A DNA stretch of 64,000 nt. Source: CAVRCA01 sp963719345. GTDB taxonomy: Bacteria > Pseudomonadota > Alphaproteobacteria > Acetobacterales > Acetobacteraceae. The position numbers and the translations under genes were made by a program. Shown one piece after another: positions 46,381 to 56,605 of the stretch. The notes below the pieces were generated by a model, which ran no database searches, was not told the origin of the DNA, and saw nothing but the letters and a program-made list of their open reading frames with translations. Where the stretch lies: the NCBI GenBank assembly GCA_963719345.1, contig CAVRCA010000004.1:372001-436000 (forward strand), read 5' to 3'. How positions within the stretch are numbered: position 1 is the stretch's first letter; each line of letters opens with the position of its first letter.

Positions 46381-46857
46381 ATGCCCGAGTCCAGTGAAAG
46401 TTCGGTCCTAGCCAACGCCGTCGATCGGGCACCCCCGCCGACCGTTGAAGCCGACAGCGACGCGCGCCCGAGCGCTCGCGCCAGTGCCGCCGACCGGCAC
46501 GTCGGCAGCCGCATTCGCGAGCGGCGGGTGATGCTCGGCCTGTCCCAGCAGCAGCTCGCGCAGATGATCGGCGTGACATACCAGCAGGCGCATAAATACG
46601 AGCGTGGACTGAACCGCATCTCCGCCGGGCGGCTCTATGAGATCGCCCAGGTCCTGAGCGTTCCGGTGTCGTGGTTCTTCGAGGGTCTGGATGCCGAGGT
46701 CGCCCCGTCCGAGATGAACTCCCGGCAGCGGATGTGCCTCGAGCTCGCCCGCAATTTCGCGGCCATCGACAACGAGAAGCACCAGGAAGCGCTGAGCGCC
46801 ATGGCACGGGCCCTCGCCGCCCAATCCCAGGGACAGGCCCCCTCGGGAGAGAACTAG
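46381..46857 (+). CDS. XRE-family transcriptional regulator
   Basis: The 158-residue protein has a disordered N-terminus of about 40 residues followed by a Cro/C1-type helix-turn-helix (RIRERRVMLGLSQQQLAQMIGVTYQQAHKYERG, about 43-77) and a short helical C-terminus. Proteins with this architecture and the ISAGRLYEIAQVLSVPVSWFFEGL motif are widespread in alphaproteobacteria. Their targets are mostly unknown. GAGGA precedes ATG 46381, and the ACTAT repeats upstream may be its own operator. Confidence 0.87.
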   Translation: MPESSESSVLANAVDRAPPPTVEADSDARPSARASAADRHVGSRIRERRVMLGLSQQQLAQMIGVTYQQAHKYERGLNRISAGRLYEIAQVLSVPVSWFFEGLDAEVAPSEMNSRQRMCLELARNFAAIDNEKHQEALSAMARALAAQSQGQAPSGEN

Positions 46858-46928
46858 CGTTCCGGCCGGGCGCCGGATCGACGCGCCCGAACCGGTCCGA
46901 TCGCATCGTCCACGAACACGGCGCCGCC

Positions 46929-48794
<1,866 letters not shown>

Positions 48795-48952
48795 GGGCAG
48801 GGGTCTACGGCGGTGGATGCCGAGTTGGAAGAGGCAGGCGCCCGCGCCTCCGCCGGCGCCTGCAGGCAGCGGGCTCGCCCTTGGGCTTGCTCGCCCGGGA
48901 GGCGTGCTCTAAAGCCGCCGCGCCGAAGCCGCACCACCACAAGAGGCCCGTC

Positions 48953-49375
48953 ATGGCGACCGAGCGCACGCTTTCGATCATCAAGCCCGACGCCACGCGG
49001 CGCAACCTCACGGGCAGGATCAATGCCTGCCTTGAGGAAGCCGGGCTGCGCATCGTGGCGCAGAGGCGGGCGCAGCTGACCCAGGCGCAGGCCGAGTCAT
49101 TCTACGCCGTCCACGCGGCGCGACCGTTCTTCGGCGGCCTGGTGCAATTCATGACCTCGGGTCCGGTGGTCCTGCAGGTCCTGGAAGGCGACGACGCGGT
49201 TGCCCGCAACCGGACGATCATGGGGGCAACCGACCCCAAGAAGGCCGAGGCCGGCACCATCCGCGCCCAGTTCGCCGAGGACATCGAGGCCAACTCGGTG
49301 CATGGCTCCGACAGCGCCGAGAACGCCGCGACCGAGATCGCCTTCTTCTTCGCCGGCACCGAGATCGTCGGCTGA
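48953..49375 (+). CDS. ndk: nucleoside diphosphate kinase
   Basis: The 140-residue enzyme transfers the gamma phosphate between nucleoside di- and triphosphates through a phosphohistidine. ERTLSIIKPDATRRN is the signature start, and the active-site His117 is in NSVHGSDS. FFGGLVQFMTSGP and GATDPKKAEAGTIR are also conserved. It is normal in length. The DoxX gene follows 16 nt later. Confidence 0.95.
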   Translation: MATERTLSIIKPDATRRNLTGRINACLEEAGLRIVAQRRAQLTQAQAESFYAVHAARPFFGGLVQFMTSGPVVLQVLEGDDAVARNRTIMGATDPKKAEAGTIRAQFAEDIEANSVHGSDSAENAATEIAFFFAGTEIVG

Positions 49376-49391
49376 CGATAGGTCACGACGC

Positions 49392-49772
49392 ATGATCGGA
49401 CAGAGCGCCTTGGCGCTGCTCGGGCGCCTGCTGATGTCGGCGATCTTCATCGAAGGTGGCCTCCACAAGGCGCTGGCGCCGACCGCCACCATCGCCATGA
49501 TGCAGCATTACAATCTGCCGCTGCCGCAGGCCGGGTTTCTCGTCGCCGTGCTTGTCGAGCTGCTCGGCGGCCTGGCCATCCTGGTCGGCTACCGCACGCG
49601 CTGGGTCGCCGTCATTCTCGCCGCCTGGTGCATCGCGACCGCGTTCATCGCGCATTACCATCCGGGCGACACGAACAACATGATCCACTTCATGAAGAAC
49701 GTCTGCATGGCGGGCGGTTTTCTGCAGCTCGCCGCCTGGGGCGCCGGCCGGTTCAGCCTCGACCGGCGCTGA
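49392..49772 (+). CDS. DoxX family membrane protein
   Basis: The 126-residue protein has four predicted membrane helices and the DoxX fold: LLMSAIFIEGGLHKAL, the PLPQAGFLVAVLVELLGG helix, and KNVCMAGGFLQLAAWG. DoxX proteins vary in role, from quinone-linked oxidase subunits to stress membrane proteins; no specific role is evident. It lies directly downstream of ndk, probably on the same transcript. Confidence 0.87.
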   Translation: MIGQSALALLGRLLMSAIFIEGGLHKALAPTATIAMMQHYNLPLPQAGFLVAVLVELLGGLAILVGYRTRWVAVILAAWCIATAFIAHYHPGDTNNMIHFMKNVCMAGGFLQLAAWGAGRFSLDRR

Positions 49773-50065
49773 GCTCTTGAGCTCCTGCCGCCGTCGGACG
49801 AGCAGAGTTCCAGGCAGCATCACGCCCGGTGCAAGGGCGTTTCTCGGTTCGGTCGAGCGCCGTTTCTCCGTCCCGGCCATCCCCCGTCACGCCGCCGCGC
49901 AGCCTGGGTCAAGGCTGGCCGCAGGCCATCGCCGGAGGCGACGCGCAGCGGCCTTGAGCCAGGCGAGCACGGCGGCAAGCTGATTGGGCCGGGCGTCCGC
50001 GGCATGCAGGCCGCCAAACGCCCGTTTACCGTTCGGAGACGGTCGCAGCGCTATCACCGGCGGCG
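49773..50065. other. intergenic region, nothing recognised
   Basis: About 290 nt between the doxX-like gene and the TPR gene. No convincing small gene, RNA or repeat was seen; short open frames here lack ribosome-binding sites or family features. Confidence 0.5.
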
Positions 50066-51646
50066 ATGCCCGAAGCCGCCGACACGCTGCTCACCGCGCT
50101 GGACCACCACCGCTCGGGTCGTCTGGCCGAGGCCTCGGCGATCTACGAGGCGCTGCTGGCGCGCGAGCCCGGCGAGGGGCGGGCGCTTTATCTGTCGGGC
50201 CTCTTGCATCTCAGTGCCGGGCGGCTCCGGCTCGCGGCCGAGCGGCTTGCCGCCGCCACCGACGTGTTGCCGCATCACGCCGGCGCCCACCTGAACCTCG
50301 CACGCGCCCGCCTGGGCCTGCGCCAGCCGGAGGCCGCACTGCCGGCGGCGGACCGGGCGGTGGCGCTGGAGCCGAACGAGCCGGAGCCCCATTTCGTGCT
50401 CGGAACCGCGCTGAACGCGCTCGGCCGAGCGGAAGCCGCCATCGCGCCGCTCCGCGAAGCCATTGCGCTCGCGCCCGGCCACGCCGCCGCCCACCTCAAT
50501 CTCGGCAATGCGTGGACCGACCTCGACCGGCTCGACGAAGCCGAGCGCGAGTGCCGGGCCGCGCTTGCCCTCGACCCCTCGCTCGTCGAGGCACACGCCA
50601 GTCTTGCCTTCGTGCTCACCGCGATGGGGCGACTGGACGAAGCGGTCGACGCCTGCGACGAGGCGATCGCCCTGCAGCCGGAATTCGCCCAGGCGCAGTG
50701 GAACCGGGCGACCGCCTGCCTGCTCGCGGGCGATTTCGCCGCCGGCTTCCAGGGCTATGAGTGGCGCAAGCGGCACGACCGCTATCGCCGCGACTTCCTC
50801 GATCTCCCGGGTCCGGTCTGGTGGGGCGAGCCCCTCGACGGCCGCACCCTCCTGGTCAACGCCGAGCAGGGGCTCGGGGACACCATCCAGCTCGCCCGCT
50901 ACCTGCCGGTGCTGGCCGCACGAGGGGCGCGGGTGCTGTTGGCGTGCGACCAGCGGCTCATCCCGCTGCTCCGCACGCTGCCGGGGGTTGCCGGCGTCAG
51001 TGCGAAGAATGCGCCGCTGCCGGCCTATGATGTGTGGGTCGACCAGATGAGCCTGCCGCTGCGGTTCGCCACCACGCCGCAGACGATCCCCGCGCCCGAG
51101 GGCTATTTGTGCGCCGACCCCGGCCGGACCGCCGCGTGGCGCGCCCGCCTTGGCGCCGGGCCGACGGTGGGCGTGGTCTGGGCGGGCAATCCGGCGCACT
51201 CCAACGATCGCCGCCGCTCGCTGCCGCGCGACAGCTTGGCACGGTTGCTCGCCGGCGACGGCGTTGGCGCGGTCAGCCTGCAACTCGGCCCGCGCGCCGG
51301 CGAAGCGACCGCCCTCGCCGGCATCCCCGACCCCTCGCCGCACCTGACCGACTTTTCCGCAACTGCCGCTCTGGTCGCGGCACTCGATCTCTTGATCACG
51401 GTCGATACGTCGGTCGCTCATCTCGCGGGCGGGCTCGGCCGGAACGTGTGGGTGATGCTGCCCTTCGCGCCGGACTGGCGCTGGATGACCGGGCGCTCCG
51501 ATTCCCCGTGGTACGCCTCGATGCGCCTGTTCCGCCAGGAGCGGCCGGGCGACTGGACCCGTCCGATCGCCGAGATCCGGGGTGCGTTGGCGGAGCGCTT
51601 CGGCAAGCCCGGCCTCTCCGGTTCACGCCCGCTCACGTTGCCGTAG
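50066..51646 (+). CDS. TPR-repeat protein with glycosyltransferase-like C-terminus
   Basis: The 526-residue protein starts with about six tetratricopeptide repeats (residues 5-235; for example AEASAIYEALLAREP, AAHLNLGNAWTDLDRLDEAE). A C-terminal domain resembling GT-B heptosyl or O-GlcNAc-transferase-like enzymes follows: WWGEPLDGRTLLVNAEQGLGDTIQLARYL, VGVVWAGNPAHSNDRRRSLP, and LDLLITVDTSVAHLAGGLG near the end. Such proteins are common in Rhodospirillales and are thought to glycosylate proteins or surface polymers. Only a short upstream region precedes it, and no partner gene is adjacent. Confidence 0.83.
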   Translation: MPEAADTLLTALDHHRSGRLAEASAIYEALLAREPGEGRALYLSGLLHLSAGRLRLAAERLAAATDVLPHHAGAHLNLARARLGLRQPEAALPAADRAVALEPNEPEPHFVLGTALNALGRAEAAIAPLREAIALAPGHAAAHLNLGNAWTDLDRLDEAERECRAALALDPSLVEAHASLAFVLTAMGRLDEAVDACDEAIALQPEFAQAQWNRATACLLAGDFAAGFQGYEWRKRHDRYRRDFLDLPGPVWWGEPLDGRTLLVNAEQGLGDTIQLARYLPVLAARGARVLLACDQRLIPLLRTLPGVAGVSAKNAPLPAYDVWVDQMSLPLRFATTPQTIPAPEGYLCADPGRTAAWRARLGAGPTVGVVWAGNPAHSNDRRRSLPRDSLARLLAGDGVGAVSLQLGPRAGEATALAGIPDPSPHLTDFSATAALVAALDLLITVDTSVAHLAGGLGRNVWVMLPFAPDWRWMTGRSDSPWYASMRLFRQERPGDWTRPIAEIRGALAERFGKPGLSGSRPLTLP

Positions 51647-51741
51647 AGTTGCCGTGGAATTGCCGCCGCATTCACCTTGCCGCTAAGCTCCCCGCGCGTT
51701 CTGGCCGTCCAAGCCTGTCCGCACCAAAAAGGGAGCGCGTA

Positions 51742-51954
51742 ATGACGGAACATGTTTACAGGGTCACCGAGATCGTCGGCACCTCCGAGGAGAGTGTCAC
51801 CAAGGCGATCGAGCGCGCGGTGGAGCGGGCAAGCAGGACTCTGCGCAATCTCGACTGGTTCGAGCTCATTCAGGTTCGCGGCCATCTGCAGGACGGCAAG
51901 GTCGGGCACTACCAGGCAACCCTGAAAGTCGGGTTCCGGCTCGAGGAGCAATAG
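51742..51954 (+). CDS. dodecin family flavin-binding protein
   Basis: The 70-residue protein has the dodecin pattern VYRVTEIVGTSEESVTKAIE, then NLDWFELIQVRGHLQDGKVGHYQATLKVGF. Dodecins form hollow dodecamers that store flavins; the aromatic Trp in the DWFE segment stacks on the isoalloxazine ring. GGGAG at 51731-51735 precedes ATG 51742. It is a single-gene unit between the TPR gene and the esterase. Confidence 0.93.
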   Translation: MTEHVYRVTEIVGTSEESVTKAIERAVERASRTLRNLDWFELIQVRGHLQDGKVGHYQATLKVGFRLEEQ

Positions 51955-51990
51955 AACTCAGGCTATCCAAGCTCGCACGGCCTGGCTCGC

Positions 51991-52013
51991 ATGCCCGGAT
52001 TTGGTCCGGGCAT
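51991..52013. repeat. extragenic palindrome copy (9-bp stem, 5-nt loop)
   Basis: ATGCCCGGA and TCCGGGCAT flank a 5-nt loop, followed by CCCTTCC. The same palindrome type with the same loop length recurs at 53.7 kb. It stands in the 183-nt gap before the esterase gene. Confidence 0.6.
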
Positions 52014-52137
52014 CCCTTCCAAGTTCCGAAAGGCGGGTAGATGGATCGGCCGGGGTCAGCCCGGTACTGACGGTCTGACGAGTGCTGCAAGACGGGCGCT
52101 GCCTCAACAGGCTCGGCCCGTCAGGGAGGAAAAACAA

Positions 52138-53703
52138 ATGAGAGTACCGAACGCACGCCGCCTGGCGTGCCTGGTCGGGTGCGGGCTGTTGCTGGCCGCA
52201 GGCGCCCACGCGGCCCCGGTCGCCCAGACCCAGAACGGTTCCATCACCGGCGTCGAGGCCGAAGGGATGCGCGAGTTCCTCGGCATCCGCTACGCCGCGC
52301 CGCCCGTCGGCGACCTGCGCTGGCAGCCGCCGCAACCGGTTCCCGCCTCGCTCGCCACCCAGAACGCGACCGATTACGGCTCGTTCTGTCCGCAGACCGC
52401 GACGCCCTACGGCGTTGCCAGCACCAACGAGGACTGCCTCACCCTCAACGTCTTCACCCCGGATCGCGGCGATCTCAGCCGTCTGCCCGTGATGGTGTGG
52501 ATCCATGGGGGCGCCCTCGTCGTCGGCGGCAGCGCCGCTTACGACCCGGCGCCTCTGGTGACGCAGGGCAACGTGATCGTCGTGACGATCAACTACCGGC
52601 TTGGTTATCTCGGCTTTCTCGCCGAGCCGGGGCTCGACGCCGAAGGGCACGCGGCCGCGAATTACGGCTTGATGGACCAGCAATTCGCGCTCGACTGGGT
52701 GGCGCGCAACATCGCCGGCTTCGGCGGCGACCCCCGCCGGATCACCATTTTTGGCGAATCCGCCGGCGGGCTCAGCGTGTTCTCCAACCTCGCCTCGCCG
52801 ACCGCGCACGGCCGGTTCCAGCGGGCCATCGTCGAAAGCGGCGCCTACGCCCTCAGCATCCCCACCCTGGCGCAGGCCGAGGCCCAGGGGACCGCATTGG
52901 GCACCGCGCTTGGATGCACCGGCGATGTTCCCGCCTGTCTCCGGCAGGCCAGCATCACGCAGATCCTCGCGCAGACCCCGAGCGGGGTCACTACGATCGT
53001 GGATGGCACCATCCTGCCGCTTTCCCTCGGCGCTGCCTTCGAGTCCGGGCAGTTCAACCGGGTGCCGGTCGTCAACGGCACCAATCACGACGAGGGGCGA
53101 CTGTTCGTGACCGCCCAGGCCGGCCTGACCGCCGACCAATACCCGGCCGCTGTGGCCGCAGCCTACGGTGCGACGCTGGCCCCGGCGATCCTGCAGCGCT
53201 ATCCGGTCGAGAATTATGACCAGCCGGTACTGGCCCTGGCGGCGATCGGCACCGACTACACCTTCGCCTGTCCGGCCAATCTCGCGACCGACTACCTCTC
53301 GAACTACGTTCCCGTCTATCAGTACGAATTCGCCGACGAGAACGCGCCGCAATTGTTCTTGCCGCCCTCTGGCTATCCGTTCGGCGCCGCGCATGCGAGC
53401 GAGCTGCAGTATCTGTTCAATCTGCGGTTCACGCTCAACACGTCCAGCCTCTCGCCGGACCAGAGCGAGCTGTCGCGCGCCATGGTGCGGTATTGGACCC
53501 GCTTCGCGCACTCCGGCAATCCGAACGGGCGCGGCGCCGCAGCGAGCGAGGCCGAAAATGCCTGGCCCGTAGTGCAGGAGGGGTCCGACGGCATCCAGAT
53601 CCTGAAGCCGCCGACGCCGCAGACGGGTTCGCGGGAGCAATTCGCCGCCGATCACCAATGCGACTTCTGGACCCCGGTCCTCACCGCCGCCGCGCAGCAG
53701 TAA
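52138..53703 (+). CDS. secreted type-B carboxylesterase
   Basis: The 521-residue serine hydrolase has a signal peptide (about 1-25, ending AHA), so it is periplasmic or secreted. The nucleophile motif is FGESAGG with Ser208, the acid is probably Glu319 (NHDEGR), and the His is His458 (RFAHSGNPNG). The oxyanion region WIHGGALVVG is present. Type-B esterases hydrolyse carboxylic and carbamate esters. AGGGAGGA at 52123-52130 fixes ATG 52138. No partner genes are evident. Confidence 0.92.
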   Translation: MRVPNARRLACLVGCGLLLAAGAHAAPVAQTQNGSITGVEAEGMREFLGIRYAAPPVGDLRWQPPQPVPASLATQNATDYGSFCPQTATPYGVASTNEDCLTLNVFTPDRGDLSRLPVMVWIHGGALVVGGSAAYDPAPLVTQGNVIVVTINYRLGYLGFLAEPGLDAEGHAAANYGLMDQQFALDWVARNIAGFGGDPRRITIFGESAGGLSVFSNLASPTAHGRFQRAIVESGAYALSIPTLAQAEAQGTALGTALGCTGDVPACLRQASITQILAQTPSGVTTIVDGTILPLSLGAAFESGQFNRVPVVNGTNHDEGRLFVTAQAGLTADQYPAAVAAAYGATLAPAILQRYPVENYDQPVLALAAIGTDYTFACPANLATDYLSNYVPVYQYEFADENAPQLFLPPSGYPFGAAHASELQYLFNLRFTLNTSSLSPDQSELSRAMVRYWTRFAHSGNPNGRGAAASEAENAWPVVQEGSDGIQILKPPTPQTGSREQFAADHQCDFWTPVLTAAAQQ

Positions 53704-53715
53704 CGCTCCCCTTCT

Positions 53716-53795
53716 CGTCATGGCCGGACTGGTTCCGGCCATCCACCCTTCCAACGCATAAGGCGTGGGTGCCCGCGACGAGCGCGGGCATGACG
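53716..53795. repeat. inverted pair of a 33-bp extragenic palindromic repeat
   Basis: CGTCATGGCCGGA... (53716-53749) and its reverse-complement relative (53762-53795) form an outer CGTCAT/ATGACG inverted repeat. Each half is itself palindromic: ATGGCCGGA/TCCGGCCAT and TGCCCGCG/CGCGGGCA, both with 5-nt loops. It resembles the common CGTCATGGCCGGGCTTGTCCCGGCCAT family of alphaproteobacterial intergenic elements. It lies between the convergent esterase and asparaginase genes and may also stop transcription. Confidence 0.7.
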
Positions 53796-53835
53796 GGCTT
53801 GTGGTTGTGCGACTGACGAGGACGGGGGTCCCGCC

Positions 53836-54834
53836 CTAGTACGTCCGAAAAATCCGCTCGATCTCGGCGGTCTCGCGCGACACCGTCAGCGCCAGGGCAA
53901 GCAGGATGCGCGCCTTCTGCGGCGTGAGGTTGTCGGCGACCAGAAAGCCGCTGTCGCGCAGGCGCGAGCCGCGGAACACGCGGCCGCTTCCCGCCCGGGT
54001 CGACTGCACGACCACGACGCCGCTCGCCACCGCCTCGCGCAGCGCGCCCGCCTGTCCGGGCGGCAGGAACCCCGGGGCGAACCCGGCGGAGACGATGCCG
54101 CGTGCGCCGGCGGCGAGGAACGCCGCTACCTCCGCGCCGTCGGCCCCCGCATAGGCGTATGCGATGTCCACCCGCGGCAGCGCGTCGAGCCGTCGCACGT
54201 CGAACTCGGTGTCCGGCGCAGCCCGCCGCAGCGGCCGGCGGTAGAAGGCGATCGCATCGCCGTCCGCCTGGCCGAGCACGCCGAAATCGGCGCTGCGAAA
54301 CGTCTGCATGCGGAACGTCGCGGTTTTCGTCACGTCGCGCGCCGCCTGGATCTCGTCGTTGAGCACCACCAGCACACCCATGCCGCGCGCCTCGGGACTG
54401 GCGGCGGTGCGGATCGCGTCGACCAGGTTCATCCCGGCATCGGTGGACAACGCGCTGTTCGGCCGCTGCGCCCCGACCAGCACGACGGGCAGCTCGGTCT
54501 TCAGCGTGAGGCCGAGAAAATAGGCGGTTTCTTCCAATGTCGCCGTGCCGTGCCCGATGACGATCCCGGCGAGGTCGGGGTGCTCGGCGGTCAGCCGGTC
54601 GCAGATCAGCACCAGTTCCTTCCAGTCCGGGAACGCGATCGCCGTGCTGGCGACGTTGCGGTAGCGGACCGGGATCACATCGGCCACCAGCGCGGTTTCG
54701 GGAAAGCGGGCCAGCAGCTCGTCGGCGTGCAGCACGATGCCGGTCACGCTGTAGTCCTGCAGTTCGAGCGGCCCGGGACCGACCGAGGCGATCGTGCCGC
54801 CGGTGCCGATGAAGGCGACTTTTGGCTTGCTCAT
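53836..54834 (-). CDS. asparaginase-family amidohydrolase
   Basis: The 332-residue enzyme belongs to the L-asparaginase/archaeal-GatD fold. The first catalytic Thr is in GTGGTIAS (Thr14). The second triad is HGTATLEETAY, where the Asp of the usual HGTDTLEET is Ala; VTKTATF keeps the catalytic Lys. This substitution occurs in a recognisable subgroup, so the substrate may not be asparagine. The start ATG 54834 overlaps the amidase stop (ATGA), so the two are coupled and expected to act together. The C-terminus is ordinary. Confidence 0.85.
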   Translation of the reverse strand: MSKPKVAFIGTGGTIASVGPGPLELQDYSVTGIVLHADELLARFPETALVADVIPVRYRNVASTAIAFPDWKELVLICDRLTAEHPDLAGIVIGHGTATLEETAYFLGLTLKTELPVVLVGAQRPNSALSTDAGMNLVDAIRTAASPEARGMGVLVVLNDEIQAARDVTKTATFRMQTFRSADFGVLGQADGDAIAFYRRPLRRAAPDTEFDVRRLDALPRVDIAYAYAGADGAEVAAFLAAGARGIVSAGFAPGFLPPGQAGALREAVASGVVVVQSTRAGSGRVFRGSRLRDSGFLVADNLTPQKARILLALALTVSRETAEIERIFRTY

Positions 54835-56264
54835 GCGCCCGTTGGCCTGCCCAGCACCGGCGGCCGCCGCCGGTGCCAGTCGGTGTCGCGCTGGTGGGCG
54901 TCGGCGACCTTCAGGATGCGTGCCTCGGCAAACGGCCGGCCGGCGAGCTGCATGCCGATCGGGCACCCGTTGCGGTCGAACCCAACGGGCACGCTAACCA
55001 CCGGCAGCCCCAGATAGTTGAACGGCCGTGTGTAGGCGGACACCGCCATGAAGCGCTGCTCGGTGCCGGGCGGTCCGCGGTCGATGTCGGTTTCCTCCAA
55101 GGTGGGCAGGCGGAAGCGGATCGTCGGCACCGCGAGCACGTCGACCTGGCCGAACACGTCGGCGGCGAAGCTTTGGAGAATGGGGCCGCGCCGGCTCAAC
55201 GCCTCGACATAATACGCGCCCGGAATGGCGAAGCCGGCGTAGATGCGGGCGCTGAGATGCGTCGCGTAGTCGCCCGGCCGCTCGCGCATCCAGCGCGCAT
55301 GGATGGTTGCCCCTTCGACGCGCGAGACGATGCCGCCATATGCCGCCACCGCGTCCATCAGCGGCAAGGCAAGCCGCACCACCGTCGCACCCCGCGCGGC
55401 GAGCACGTCGACGGCACCCTCGACCGCGTCCAGCACCTCGGCGTCGGCGTCGTCGCGGAAGCAATTGGTGGGCACGCCGATGCGCAGGCCGCGCAGATCG
55501 CCGTCCAGCGCCGCCTCGTAATCCTGCACTTCTACACGCGCGCTGGTCGGGTCGCGCGGGTCGTGCCCCGCGATGACGCCGAGCACGCGGGCGCAATCCC
55601 GCGCCGTGCGGGTCAGCGGACCCACATTGTCGTGCGAGAACGACAGCGGCATCGCGCCGGCGCGGCTCACCCGCGTCTGCGTCGGCTTGAGCCCGGTCAC
55701 GCCGCAGGCGGCAGCGGGCAGCCGGATCGACCCGCCGGTGTCGGAGCCAAGCGCCATGTAGGTGAAGCGCGACGCGACCGCCGCGCCAGAGCCGGACGAC
55801 GAGCCGCCGGTGATGTAGGGCGGGTTCCACGGATTGCGGCAGTCGCCGTGATGCGCGTTGTGGCCGGTTGGGTTCTGGGCGAACTCGGCCATGTTGAGAC
55901 CCGCGATGGTGAACGCGCCGGCGGCAGCGAGCCGTTCGATGACGGTCGCGGTGGTGTCGGGCACGAAGTCGCGCCGGATCGCCGAACCGCAGGTGCAGGG
56001 CTTGCCCGCCTGGTAGTACATGTCCTTGTGTGCCAGCGGGATGCCGTGCAGCGACCCAAGCGGCTTTTTCCCACGCACCGCATCGTCCGCGGCGCGCGCG
56101 GCCGCTTCAGCGCCCTCGCGGTCAAGCCAGATCGTCGCATTCACCTGCGGGTTGGCGGCCTCAATGTTGGCGAGGCAGGCTTTCAGCAGCGCGGTCGACG
56201 TCGCCTCGCCGGTGCGCACCGCCTCGGCGGCCTCGGTCAGCGAAAGATCGGCGAGGTCGGTCAT
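54831..56264 (-). CDS. amidase-signature enzyme (AtzE/GatA-like)
   Basis: The 477-residue serine amidase has the Ser-cisSer-Lys triad: Lys80 (LAHKD), cis-Ser155 in GGSSSGSG (153-160) and nucleophile Ser179 in GSDTGGSIR. The adjacent small upstream gene encodes an AtzG-like DUF4089 protein, as in the AtzE-AtzG complex, so it may hydrolyse a carboxybiuret- or allophanate-like amide. GatA is less likely because gatB and gatC are absent. The ATG at 56264 overlaps the upstream stop (ATGA), and the gene overlaps the asparaginase start. Confidence 0.86.
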   Translation of the reverse strand: MTDLADLSLTEAAEAVRTGEATSTALLKACLANIEAANPQVNATIWLDREGAEAAARAADDAVRGKKPLGSLHGIPLAHKDMYYQAGKPCTCGSAIRRDFVPDTTATVIERLAAAGAFTIAGLNMAEFAQNPTGHNAHHGDCRNPWNPPYITGGSSSGSGAAVASRFTYMALGSDTGGSIRLPAAACGVTGLKPTQTRVSRAGAMPLSFSHDNVGPLTRTARDCARVLGVIAGHDPRDPTSARVEVQDYEAALDGDLRGLRIGVPTNCFRDDADAEVLDAVEGAVDVLAARGATVVRLALPLMDAVAAYGGIVSRVEGATIHARWMRERPGDYATHLSARIYAGFAIPGAYYVEALSRRGPILQSFAADVFGQVDVLAVPTIRFRLPTLEETDIDRGPPGTEQRFMAVSAYTRPFNYLGLPVVSVPVGFDRNGCPIGMQLAGRPFAEARILKVADAHQRDTDWHRRRPPVLGRPTGA

Positions 56265-56479
56265 CGGGACGCCTCCGGTTCGGCCGGCTCCATCGACGCG
56301 AGCAGCGCCGCCTCGAAGCTCGAAGGCTCGTCCTCGAAGCGGGGCGTGCCGCGCAGCGCCTCGAACGCCGCGATCGTCGCGGCGAGATCGGCCGCCATGC
56401 GGCGCGCCGCGTCGTTGGGAACCTCGACGCCGTGCCAGGCGCGGATCATCGCCTCGATGCGCTCCAGGAAGTCGTCCAT
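56261..56479 (-). CDS. AtzG-like DUF4089 small subunit
   Basis: The 72-residue helical protein contains FLERIEAMIRAWHGVEVPN and RRMAADLAATIAAFEALRG, typical of the DUF4089/AtzG family. AtzG is a small obligate partner that stabilises AtzE amidase and positions residues at its active site. The start ATG 56479 is nine nt after GGGGGAG and is preferred to the upstream ATGs. The stop overlaps the amidase start. It is the first gene of a three-gene operon with amidase and asparaginase. Confidence 0.83.
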   Translation of the reverse strand: MDDFLERIEAMIRAWHGVEVPNDAARRMAADLAATIAAFEALRGTPRFEDEPSSFEAALLASMEPAEPEASR

Positions 56480-56605
56480 CAAGGTCATCTCCCCCATTGC
56501 TGCACCGCACTATGGCAGGCAATCGCCACCAGGCAATCGCGCCTGGACCGCAACCATCAATTCGCCGCGAACGTTGGGGCGCGAAACCGACAGGACGAGC
56601 AGCCA

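Noticed and set aside
53860..53885. VSRET peptide in the asparaginase-like protein as a second parS
   Set aside because: The underlying DNA is GTGTCGCGCGAGACC, which lacks the GTTTCACGTGAAAC palindrome; only the peptide is the same.
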